This document shows positions 1 through 5,604 of a stretch of DNA of 9,224 bases, piece after piece. The notes below the pieces were generated by a model that was not told the DNA's origin, ran no database searches, and worked only from the letters and a program-made list of their open reading frames with translations. The DNA comes from Clostridia bacterium (GTDB lineage Bacteria > Bacillota > Clostridia > Oscillospirales > QAMX01): the NCBI GenBank assembly GCA_024404415.1, contig JAKSPX010000040.1:1-9224 (forward strand). Reading direction: 5' to 3'. Positions within the stretch are counted from its first letter, which is position 1, and each line of letters begins with the position of its first letter. A program made the translations under genes and the position numbers.

Positions 1-392
1 CCCACGGGCTGGCCTTTGAGATCGGGTGTGAGGGTTTTGTGATCGGCCTGCTCGCCATCGGTGCTTACCTTTCAGGGGCACTCCTATTCGGCGGGGAGGC
101 GGTCGGGAGCACTATGTGCTTCCAGACGCTCGGCCTTGCCCAGCTCGTGCACGCCTTCAACGCCCACACTTCTCGCTCGCTTTTCAGGGTCTCGCCCTTT
201 TCCAACCGGCATTTGAACTTCGCCTTCTTCTTCTCTGCCGCCCTTCTGACAGGGGTGGTGCTGTTCCCCGTGACACGCGCCCTCTTTGCGGTCACAGCAC
301 TCTCGCCCGGCGCGTGGGGCGTTTCCGTCGGTCTCTCCCTCGTCCCCATCGCCTTCACCGAGCTTTATAAGCGGCTTATGGGACGCTCCTGA
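1..392 (+). CDS. P-type cation-transporting ATPase, C-terminal fragment
   Basis: The reading frame is open from the left edge (first full codon at base 3) to a TGA at 390-392, so only the last ~129 residues are visible and the true start lies outside the window. The GTG at 39 is internal. The fragment shows four hydrophobic segments matching transmembrane helices 7-10 of the cation ATPase C-terminal domain. The stretch STMCFQTLGLAQLVHAFNA is the helix-8 signature typical of Ca2+/Mg2+-type P2 ATPases (TMxFxTLxxxQLxHAFN). It ends with an amphipathic tail, ELYKRLMGRS, as in that family. The expected role is ATP-driven cation export, probably Ca2+, across the cytoplasmic membrane. The phosphorylation and ATP-binding domains are not in view, so the ion is inferred. 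The 3' end overlaps the convergent M14 gene by 17 bp and no terminator is visible. Confidence 0.88.
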   Translation, partial: HGLAFEIGCEGFVIGLLAIGAYLSGALLFGGEAVGSTMCFQTLGLAQLVHAFNAHTSRSLFRVSPFSNRHLNFAFFFSAALLTGVVLFPVTRALFAVTALSPGAWGVSVGLSLVPIAFTELYKRLMGRS

Positions 393-1662
393 GCGCTTCC
401 GTCATAAGCGGCCGCAGGTGGGAATAGATGCCCTCAAAGGCCGCCAGCGGCAGGGGGTTGGTGCCGCGCCCTGCCTCCACCGTGTAGCCCGGCCTCCCGA
501 AGCGCAGGATGAACCAATCCTTGTAGCCCGCGTTGGCGGATACAGCGGGCGTTTCCTCCAATGAATAGCCTGAGGCCGCCGCGAGCCGTTCGCCAAAGGC
601 CTGCGCGCCCTCCGGCTGATTTTCGCCGTACTGCCAGTAGATCACCTCGCCCTGCATGTGGAAGGCAATGATGGTCGAGAAGGCCTTTCCCTCCGTCCAT
701 TTGGCAAGTGAGGCCGCTTCCGGCGCTTCGAGCGGCCCGGAGCCGACGTAATCACGCGGGGCGGGCGTGCGGAAACCCTGCGCGAATTTGATCCTCCGCG
801 CCTCCTCCCACCCCGCCGGGAACTGCAGGTTGAGGTCCACGCCCTCTATATTGGCTTTCCACCCGTTCGGGTAAGGAATAGTCGGGTACGAGGAAGCAAT
901 GCGGCGAGCCTTATCCAATGCCGTGCCTCCCGGGAGCGCCCCGGTGACCAGATCCACGCCGTCGGGGTTTTGTAACGGCGTGACGAAAAGGGTGGTCTTT
1001 TCGTAAAGCTCCCTTGCCCGCGTGCCGTCGATGGCGTCGTCCGACGCGAGCGCCGCGGCATATTCCTCAAGGTACCGCATCACAAGCAGTGACGTGATCC
1101 ACTCATTTGCGTGGATAGCCGCGCCGAAATGCACCTTTTTCCCACCTTTTCCGACCGAAAGCGCCGTGAGCGGCCTTCCGAGCACCGATCTTCCGTATTC
1201 CTCCGCCCTGAGGAACGGGTATCTTGCCAGAAGTCCCGCCGTCTCCGCCGCTACAAGCGACGAGGATACCGGCACATCGGCACTCACCACTGGGAAACCG
1301 AGTGGGATCACGACCTCGCCCCCGACCGGGAGATTTCTCTCCTCAAGAGTTGGGTTGGCCGTGCGGATCGCCGCAACGCTTGTATGATACGCCCCGGCGA
1401 GCGAATAAAACGTGTCGCCCTTCCGCAGCTTTACGACCCGGTAACCGCCCAACCACGGCGCGAGTTTTCCCCACGTCTCTTCACCCACGACGCCGTCCAC
1501 GCCGATGCCCTCGGCTCTTTGAAAGGCGATGACGGCCCGCCGCGTGGCGGTTCCGAAAACGCCGTCGAGCGCGCCCGCGTCAAAGCCCGCGCGGCCAAGG
1601 CCGAACTGCAGAAGCGCGACCTCCGCGCCACGGCTTCCGTACCGCAAAATCATCATGGTCAT
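376..1662 (-). CDS. Peptidoglycan-binding/LysM M14 endopeptidase (gamma-D-Glu-L-diamino acid type)
   Basis: The protein is 428 aa. In order it has a PG_binding_1 domain (~6-67), a LysM repeat (~74-120; RKGDTFYSLA and a NPTLEERNLPVG turn) and an M14 zinc peptidase domain (~135-425). Zinc ligands are visible as H184 and E187 (IHANEW) and H335 (AFHMQG), with catalytic E396 in YTVEAGRGTNPLP. In the VDLN motif the position of carboxypeptidase Arg145 is Leu279. This fits the endopeptidase branch, such as Lysinibacillus sphaericus endopeptidase I, which cuts gamma-D-Glu-diaminopimelate bonds in peptidoglycan stem peptides, rather than a carboxypeptidase. There is no signal peptide or membrane segment, which in that family goes with mother-cell or spore action; this is an inference. 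I chose the ATG at 1662 over an upstream GTG at 1686 because AAAGGG lies 5 nt before the ATG and the GTG has no Shine-Dalgarno. The gene is probably monocistronic, behind the LCP terminator. Confidence 0.88.
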   Translation of the reverse strand: MTMMILRYGSRGAEVALLQFGLGRAGFDAGALDGVFGTATRRAVIAFQRAEGIGVDGVVGEETWGKLAPWLGGYRVVKLRKGDTFYSLAGAYHTSVAAIRTANPTLEERNLPVGGEVVIPLGFPVVSADVPVSSSLVAAETAGLLARYPFLRAEEYGRSVLGRPLTALSVGKGGKKVHFGAAIHANEWITSLLVMRYLEEYAAALASDDAIDGTRARELYEKTTLFVTPLQNPDGVDLVTGALPGGTALDKARRIASSYPTIPYPNGWKANIEGVDLNLQFPAGWEEARRIKFAQGFRTPAPRDYVGSGPLEAPEAASLAKWTEGKAFSTIIAFHMQGEVIYWQYGENQPEGAQAFGERLAAASGYSLEETPAVSANAGYKDWFILRFGRPGYTVEAGRGTNPLPLAAFEGIYSHLRPLMTEALRSVP

Positions 1663-1667
1663 TTCCG

Positions 1668-1673
1668 CCCTTT
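1668..1673 (-). promoter_or_regulatory. Ribosome binding site deciding the M14 endopeptidase start
   Basis: AAAGGG on the minus strand lies 5 nt before the ATG at 1662, with an AGGAAG a few bases further upstream. The in-frame GTG at 1686 has no comparable site. The protein then begins MTMMILRYGSRG, so the peptidoglycan-binding domain starts almost at once, as in relatives. Confidence 0.6.
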
Positions 1674-1692
1674 CTTCCTTTTTCACACATTT

Positions 1693-1720
1693 TCAGGATA
1701 TGCCACCTTTCAAAAAAGGT
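1693..1720 (-). promoter_or_regulatory. Possible sigma-K-like (sporulation) promoter for the M14 endopeptidase
   Basis: On the minus strand, GCATATCCTGA (CATA at 1702-1699) resembles the sigma-K -10 element CATAnnnTA, with the final T-A degraded to T-G-A. An AC at 1720-1719 sits 16 bp upstream, the spacing known for sigma-K. Transcription would start near 1687, which suits the ATG at 1662 and leaves no leader for the GTG at 1686. No good sigma-A pair is visible in this 100-bp gap. A short hairpin (CACCTTT/AAAGGTG, 1704-1721) overlaps the spacer. The motif is short and could be chance. Confidence 0.3.
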
Positions 1721-1735
1721 GCCGTTCCAAAACAC

Positions 1736-1768
1736 AAAAACCGACAAGGAGTGATGACTCCTTGTCGG
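1736..1768 (-). terminator. Intrinsic terminator after the LCP gene
   Basis: A perfect 12-bp stem (CCGACAAGGAGT at 1741-1752, ACTCCTTGTCGG at 1757-1768) with a 4-nt loop is followed on the minus strand by TTTTTGTGTTTT. It begins 26 nt beyond the LCP stop codon. It separates the LCP gene from the M14 endopeptidase, which must then have its own promoter. Confidence 0.9.
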
Positions 1769-1793
1769 TTTGAGTATGCAATTGGATAAAGGA

Positions 1794-2909
1794 TCAGTCG
1801 ACCTGCGGCTCCGCGCCGTTATAGACTACGTCATACCACTGGCGGGTGTTCTCCTCGAAGTCCACGCCGATGACGGCCATGCCGCGCACACCCATGTTTT
1901 TGTAGGTGCCCTTGAACGGGATGCGCGCCGAAACCAGCTCATAATCCATATAGTTCGGCACTTCGGAAAGGAGCCCCAGTACCTCCGACTGGGTCAGGTT
2001 GGTGCTCAGGCAGGGTAGAATGGTGTCCGCCAACTGCTTGATCTCACTCAGGGATAGCTTCTGGCTCTTGACCTTCTCGAAAAGGGAGGTAAGCACCTCT
2101 CTCTGGCGGCCGGTGCGGTCATACTCGCCGTTGGCGAGATGGCGGATGCGGGCGTAAGCCAGCGCCTGAATGCCGTTGAGCGTGACATCCCCGGTGCCGT
2201 GGTTGTAATAGGGATCGGGGCTTATGCCCTTAAGGCGGCAGACCTCGCGGATGCACTGGCGCATGACTTCCTTTTCCTTGGCCGTGACGTTGACGTCCAC
2301 CCCGCCGAGGAGCTCAATAGCATCCACAAAATCAAAGAAGTTGACCGAGACGAAGCGGTCGAGCGGAATGTCGAAGTTCTGCTCGATGGTGGCAAAAAGC
2401 CGCTCGGTACCGCCGGTGGAGTAGGCCGCGTTGAGGCGGTTGCCCTGCGAAAGGCCGGGGATATCCATATACATATCGCGCATAAGCGAAGTCAGGGTGA
2501 GCTTTTTGGTGCGGCGGTTGATGGAGAGGATGATCATACTGTCACTTCTGCCGCGTTCGCTCTTGGAGCGGCCATCGGTGCCGAGAAGGAGCAGGTTATA
2601 GACATCCTCGTCCCCGAAATCAAGCCCGCTCTCGTTTTTTTTCTTGAGCGCTTCTTCCAGCGCCTGAATGTCCTCTTCCGCAGAGTTTTCGGTTTCGATC
2701 TCCTCTTCCTTCAACTCCAGCTCTCCTTCTTTGAGCCAGACGGACGGATCATCGGGTTCGCCAATGTTCATTTTCCCGTAGTAGTGCAGGAATACGCCGT
2801 ATGCGGCTGACAGAAGCACGGCGAAGACGCAGAAGACGATGCCGATGACCAGAAACGCCTTCTGTAACGGTGTTCTTTTCTTTTTGGAATAGATGTTTTT
2901 TCTTGCCAT
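1794..2909 (-). CDS. LytR-CpsA-Psr (LCP) family cell-wall polymer ligase
   Basis: The protein is 371 aa. A short basic cytoplasmic tail (~1-17, rich in Lys/Arg) is followed by one membrane helix (~18-43), a strongly acidic linker (~48-95, many Glu/Asp) and the extracytoplasmic LCP domain (~100-325). Family motifs are all present: NLLLLGTDGR (~105-114), RSDSMIILSIN (121-131), SLMRDMYMDIPG (141-152), RLNAAYSTGG (158-167), the GGVDVNV region, ALAYARIRHL and DRTGRQREVL (264-273), including the conserved Asp/Arg residues that bind the polyprenyl-pyrophosphate. LCP enzymes transfer anionic polymers such as teichoic acids or capsule from undecaprenyl carrier to peptidoglycan. The acceptor and polymer cannot be told here. 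I prefer the ATG at 2909, preceded by GAAAGG at a rather long spacing. The ATG at 2939 has no ribosome site but would add 10 residues. It has its own sigma-A promoter and terminator, so it is a single-gene unit. Confidence 0.93.
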   Translation of the reverse strand: MARKNIYSKKKRTPLQKAFLVIGIVFCVFAVLLSAAYGVFLHYYGKMNIGEPDDPSVWLKEGELELKEEEIETENSAEEDIQALEEALKKKNESGLDFGDEDVYNLLLLGTDGRSKSERGRSDSMIILSINRRTKKLTLTSLMRDMYMDIPGLSQGNRLNAAYSTGGTERLFATIEQNFDIPLDRFVSVNFFDFVDAIELLGGVDVNVTAKEKEVMRQCIREVCRLKGISPDPYYNHGTGDVTLNGIQALAYARIRHLANGEYDRTGRQREVLTSLFEKVKSQKLSLSEIKQLADTILPCLSTNLTQSEVLGLLSEVPNYMDYELVSARIPFKGTYKNMGVRGMAVIGVDFEENTRQWYDVVYNGAEPQVD

Positions 2910-3016
2910 AATGATTTTCTTGCCTTTCACATTCCGCATTTTCGGGCGGACGCGACTCTTTGATTTTTTTCTGCCGATGCGTACCCCCCCGGGACGCGTT
3001 CAGCACAGATATACGT

Positions 3017-3045
3017 ATTCTACCATACTTTTCCCGAATTGACAA
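3017..3045 (-). promoter_or_regulatory. Sigma-A promoter of the LCP gene
   Basis: On the minus strand, -35 TTGTCA (3045-3040) and -10 TAGAAT (3022-3017) are separated by exactly 17 bp; each differs from consensus by one base. The predicted start is near 3010, giving a leader of about 100 nt before the ATG at 2909. An interrupted palindrome covers the -35 box (separate entry). Confidence 0.8.
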
Positions 3046-3056
3046 TCGGCAATTCG
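3035..3056. promoter_or_regulatory. Candidate operator: 7-8-7 palindrome over the LCP -35 box
   Basis: CGAATTG (3035-3041) and CAATTCG (3050-3056) form a perfect inverted repeat with an 8-bp spacer, about 15 bp centre to centre. It overlaps the -35 hexamer at 3040-3045. This position and two-fold symmetry suit a dimeric repressor. No cognate regulator is encoded in the window, so the function is inferred from geometry only. Confidence 0.4.
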
Positions 3057-3096
3057 ACGGTAATCCTTAGACGGATATGCTTTCTCTTTGTTCCAT

Positions 3097-3123
3097 AAAA
3101 AAGAACGCCGTTTTGCGGCGTTC
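3097..3123 (-). terminator. Intrinsic terminator after the MBL-VOC gene
   Basis: The 8-bp stem GAACGCCG (3103-3110) / CGGCGTTC (3116-3123) has a 5-nt loop and, on the minus strand, is followed by six T. It lies about 20 nt past the stop codon of the MBL-VOC gene and upstream of the LCP promoter, so it insulates the two genes. Confidence 0.9.
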
Positions 3124-3144
3124 TTTTCGTATTTTCATCTCAGG

Positions 3145-4239
3145 TCAGTCTTTTTTCGCTTTGGCGCGGTCGGGAATGATCTCGATCCAGTATTCATCGG
3201 GGTCGGCGATGAAATAGATGCCCATGGAGGCGTTTTCACAGCAGATGCAGCCCATTTCCTCATGCTTCCTGTGTGCGGCCTCGAAATCATCGGCGACAAG
3301 GGCGATGTGGAATTCATCGTCGCCGAGGTCGTAATGATCCTTTTCCCAGTCGCGGAGCCAGGTCAGCTCGAGGCAATGCCCCGTCCGGCCGTCGCCGAGG
3401 TAGACGATCCTGAAGCTGCCGTCCGGCGCCTGGATCTCACGCACCGGCTCGAGGCCCAGCGCTTCCTTATAGAAGGCCAGCGACTTTTCAAGGTCAATGA
3501 CGTTGATGTTGTTGTGGTCAAAGCGGAAGGGAGCCTTTTTGGGAAGAAGCGACGTCACGTCAAAGGGGACGTTGTAGGTCATCTCAAAGTAGGCGATGCC
3601 GGTGCCCTTGAGCGCCTTTTTGAAATCGGCTGGATCGGCGGTGTTTTCCGCGAACATCCCGTAGTGATTCGGGATAGCGAGCTTCGCGCCGACCTTTTTC
3701 GCCACCAGAGCGGCCTCTTCGTGGTTCATGTTGCCCCAGCGGCCGTTGATGCAGCATTCGATGACGTCGGCCTTTACGCCGTTTCCGAGCTTTTCCGAGT
3801 AGAGGGTATCGCCGGTGAAATAGACCGTCACGTCATCCACCGTGACCAGAGCACCGAGGCTTCCTTCGGTGTGATCGGCCCAAACCGTTTTGATGGTAAA
3901 AGCGCCGACTTTTCTTTCGTCGCCTTCCTCAAGAAGGTCGATGGCTTCTTCCTTCACACCGTGCTGGGTGAGGATGGGCTTGCAGACGGGCGGAACGAGG
4001 AACTTCACGCCGCCCTTCGGCATGGCGTCCACCGTGAGATAATCAAGGTGGTCGATGTGCTCATGGGTGAGGAAGATATAGTCCGGGTGGAATTCATCCT
4101 TGTTGACGGCGGGCGGGACAAGGCGCTTGAGCCCGTCGGAGATCTCCACGAGGTCGGAAAGATAGGGGTCGATGGCGAGGGTGATCTTGCCGTCGGAGAG
4201 GAGGAAGCCGCCCTGGCCGATCCATCGGATCTGATACAT
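3145..4239 (-). CDS. Metallo-beta-lactamase-fold (UlaG-like) hydrolase fused to a glyoxalase/VOC domain
   Basis: The protein is 364 aa with two domains. Residues ~1-230 form an MBL-fold hydrolase of the UlaG/UPF0173 type: the THEHIDH motif gives ligands H59, H61, D63 and H64; D122-H123 and TGD (D144) follow; and IPNHYGMF (H192) is typical of UlaG, the L-ascorbate-6-phosphate lactonase. Residues ~238-358 form a vicinal-oxygen-chelate domain like glyoxalase I. By position, H242, E291 (LELTW), H311 (FHIAL) and E353 (WIEII) correspond to the four metal ligands of GloA, so both metal sites look intact. No signal peptide is seen, so it is cytoplasmic. It lies directly downstream of a sugar-acid dehydratase, which suggests work on a sugar lactone or an aldehyde by-product; the substrate is unknown. 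The ATG at 4239 is chosen because AAAGGA lies 8 nt upstream; the ATG at 4245 would be only 2 nt from it. The protein has a charged tail, RAKAKKD. Confidence 0.88.
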   Translation of the reverse strand: MYQIRWIGQGGFLLSDGKITLAIDPYLSDLVEISDGLKRLVPPAVNKDEFHPDYIFLTHEHIDHLDYLTVDAMPKGGVKFLVPPVCKPILTQHGVKEEAIDLLEEGDERKVGAFTIKTVWADHTEGSLGALVTVDDVTVYFTGDTLYSEKLGNGVKADVIECCINGRWGNMNHEEAALVAKKVGAKLAIPNHYGMFAENTADPADFKKALKGTGIAYFEMTYNVPFDVTSLLPKKAPFRFDHNNINVIDLEKSLAFYKEALGLEPVREIQAPDGSFRIVYLGDGRTGHCLELTWLRDWEKDHYDLGDDEFHIALVADDFEAAHRKHEEMGCICCENASMGIYFIADPDEYWIEIIPDRAKAKKD

Positions 4240-4247
4240 ACGCATAT

Positions 4248-4253
4248 TCCTTT
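4248..4253 (-). promoter_or_regulatory. Ribosome binding site deciding the MBL-VOC start
   Basis: AAAGGA on the minus strand is 8 nt from the ATG at 4239 but only 2 nt from the ATG at 4245, favouring the downstream start. It begins only a few bases after the T-run of the preceding terminator. Confidence 0.6.
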
Positions 4254-4256
4254 CTG

Positions 4257-4289
4257 AAAAAAGAGCCGCTGCGGTTAGGCAACGGCTCT
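4257..4289 (-). terminator. Intrinsic terminator between dehydratase and MBL-VOC genes
   Basis: On the minus strand AGAGCCGTTGC (4289-4279) pairs with GCAGCGGCTCT (4272-4262): 11 bp with one U-G wobble and a 6-nt loop, then a T-run to 4257. It starts about 20 nt after the dehydratase stop. The ribosome site of the next gene follows at once, so no promoter fits between them. Confidence 0.88.
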
Positions 4290-4308
4290 GATGACGTTTT
4301 GAGGGAAC

Positions 4309-5505
4309 TTACGGGCGCTGGAAGGTGCCGTCGGGCAGACGGTTCTGAGTCCAGACGGTGACGTTGTTGACGGCCGGGAACTTCTTGGCAAGTTCTTCGT
4401 CGATGTCAACACCGAGACCCGGCTTATCGCTGACGGTGACGTAGCCGTTCTTGGCGACCGGGCAGCCCGGGAACACTTCGTTGAGGATGCCTTCGCGGAT
4501 GCCCCATTCCTGAATACCGAAGTTCCAGGAGCACATGTCAAGATGCACGTTGGCAGCGTGGCCGATCGGGGAGACGTCGCCGGGGCCGTGCCAAGCGGTA
4601 CGGACGCCGAAAGCTTCGCAGAGAACAGCGAGCTTCTTCGCCGGGGTGATACCGCCGATCTGGCTGATGTGGCAGCGGATGAAGTCGATGAGGCGTTCTT
4701 TGATCAGATAATCCCATTCCTTCGGATTGTTGAAGAGCTCGCCCATGGCGATCGGAGTGGAAGTGATCTGACGGATGTTGCGGAAATATTCGCACTGTTC
4801 GGGAGCCATGGCGTCTTCAAGGAAGAAGAGGCGGTAGGGCTCGAGTCTCTTGGCGAGACGGACAGCTTCGATCGGGACGATTCTTTCGTGAACGTCGTGG
4901 CAGAGCTCGACTTTGTCGCCGAGGGTCTTACGGGCGTAATCGAAGATTTCAACGGTGTTGCGGATGTAAGCATCGGGATCGCTGTAAAGGCCGGAGAGGG
5001 AAGCGCCTTCTTCCATGTGTTTGTCTCCGCCGTAGCCGCCCCACTGGACGCGGACATGATTGATGCCGTCTTCCATGAATTCCTGGACTCTCTCGATAAC
5101 GGCTTCCTTGGTTCTGCCGTCGGCGTGACGGTAGATCGGAACAGCCTTACGGCACTTGCCGCCGAGGAGGTCATAAACAGGCATACCAGCCATCTTGCCC
5201 TTGATGTCCCACAGAGCCATATCGACGCCGGACACCGCGTTGTTGGTGATCGGGCCATTGCGCCAATAGGAGTTGTGCATCATCATTTCCCAGAGGTCTT
5301 CGATGTCAGCGACATCGCGGCCGACGAGCAGGGGCTTGAGGTACTTGTCGACGAAATCGGCGACGAGCTCATGTCTGTAAGCGAAGGTGGCGCAGCCGAG
5401 GCCGTAGAGACCCGGTTCGCTGGTTTCAACCTTGACGACGATCAGGTTGATTCTTTCCGGTGCGGTGCAGATGGCACGCACGTCACGAATGGTTACGTTG
5501 CTCAT
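4309..5505 (-). CDS. Enolase-superfamily sugar-acid dehydratase (mannonate dehydratase/RspA-like)
   Basis: The protein is 398 aa, normal length for the ManD subgroup. An N-terminal capping domain (~1-125) precedes a TIM-barrel (~130-360). Metal ligands are visible as D204 (CHDVHER, with H206), E230 (FLEDA) and E256 (MGELF). H306 in TAWHGPGDVSPIGHA and the FGIQEW motif are characteristic of the ManD/RspA subgroup. The spacing of D204, E230, E256 and H306 equals that of characterised mannonate dehydratases. The expected reaction is Mg2+-dependent dehydration of a sugar acid such as D-mannonate or D-gluconate to a 2-keto-3-deoxy acid. The subgroup also contains low-activity and inactive members, so the substrate is uncertain. 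The start is clear: AAAGGA lies 8-9 nt before the ATG. The gene has a strong extended -10 promoter and a terminator. Codons include more CGT, AGA and GGT than in recD2, consistent with high expression. Confidence 0.92.
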   Translation of the reverse strand: MSNVTIRDVRAICTAPERINLIVVKVETSEPGLYGLGCATFAYRHELVADFVDKYLKPLLVGRDVADIEDLWEMMMHNSYWRNGPITNNAVSGVDMALWDIKGKMAGMPVYDLLGGKCRKAVPIYRHADGRTKEAVIERVQEFMEDGINHVRVQWGGYGGDKHMEEGASLSGLYSDPDAYIRNTVEIFDYARKTLGDKVELCHDVHERIVPIEAVRLAKRLEPYRLFFLEDAMAPEQCEYFRNIRQITSTPIAMGELFNNPKEWDYLIKERLIDFIRCHISQIGGITPAKKLAVLCEAFGVRTAWHGPGDVSPIGHAANVHLDMCSWNFGIQEWGIREGILNEVFPGCPVAKNGYVTVSDKPGLGVDIDEELAKKFPAVNNVTVWTQNRLPDGTFQRP

Positions 5506-5520
5506 GTCTGACTTCCTTTC

Positions 5521-5542
5521 GTAATGCGCCCGAAGGCGTTAC
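5521..5542 (-). promoter_or_regulatory. 5'-leader hairpin with UUCG loop before the dehydratase
   Basis: On the minus strand, GTAACGCC-TTCG-GGCGCATTAC folds into a CGCC/GGCG stem capped by a stable UUCG tetraloop and extended by GTAA/TTAC with a 2-nt bulge. It fills most of the ~45-nt leader and ends just before the GAAAGGAAG ribosome site. No T-run follows, so it is not a terminator. It may stabilise the mRNA 5' end or affect translation. Confidence 0.5.
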
Positions 5543-5556
5543 TTAATTCTATCGTG

Positions 5557-5585
5557 ATTATACCATCAAAAAACCGTGAGTGCAA
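5557..5585 (-). promoter_or_regulatory. Sigma-A promoter of the dehydratase (extended -10)
   Basis: On the minus strand a perfect -10 TATAAT (5562-5557) preceded by TGG (extended -10) lies 17 bp from a weaker -35 TTGCAC (5585-5580). A/T-rich sequence (5591-5606) just upstream could act as an UP element. The start is predicted near 5550. No clear catabolite-responsive element is seen. Confidence 0.82.
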
Positions 5586-5604
5586 GGGGAAAATTAGAAA
5601 TATT

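Noticed and set aside
1704..1721. Short hairpin CACCTTT/AAAGGTG as a second terminator
   Set aside because: The stem is only 7 bp and AT-rich inside, no T-run follows on either strand, and it lies in the probable promoter spacer of the M14 gene.
1111..1773. Plus-strand open frame of 220 codons across the M14 gene and the LCP terminator
   Set aside because: Arg/Pro-rich shadow translation that runs through a terminator hairpin and is opposed by a well-supported M14 peptidase.
3088..4257. A 389-codon plus-strand open frame antisense to the whole MBL-VOC gene
   Set aside because: It mirrors the codon bias of the real gene, runs through the terminator hairpin, has Val/Asp/Phe-rich low-information protein, and no ribosome site. 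The minus strand has clear domain motifs.
4543..5511. A 322-codon plus-strand open frame antisense to the dehydratase
   Set aside because: The dehydratase on the minus strand has all catalytic motifs, a promoter and a ribosome site. The antisense frame has none.
5586..5604. Terminator for recD2
   Set aside because: The sequence after the recD2 stop is A/T-rich but forms no stem-loop; it more likely serves as an upstream element of the dehydratase promoter.
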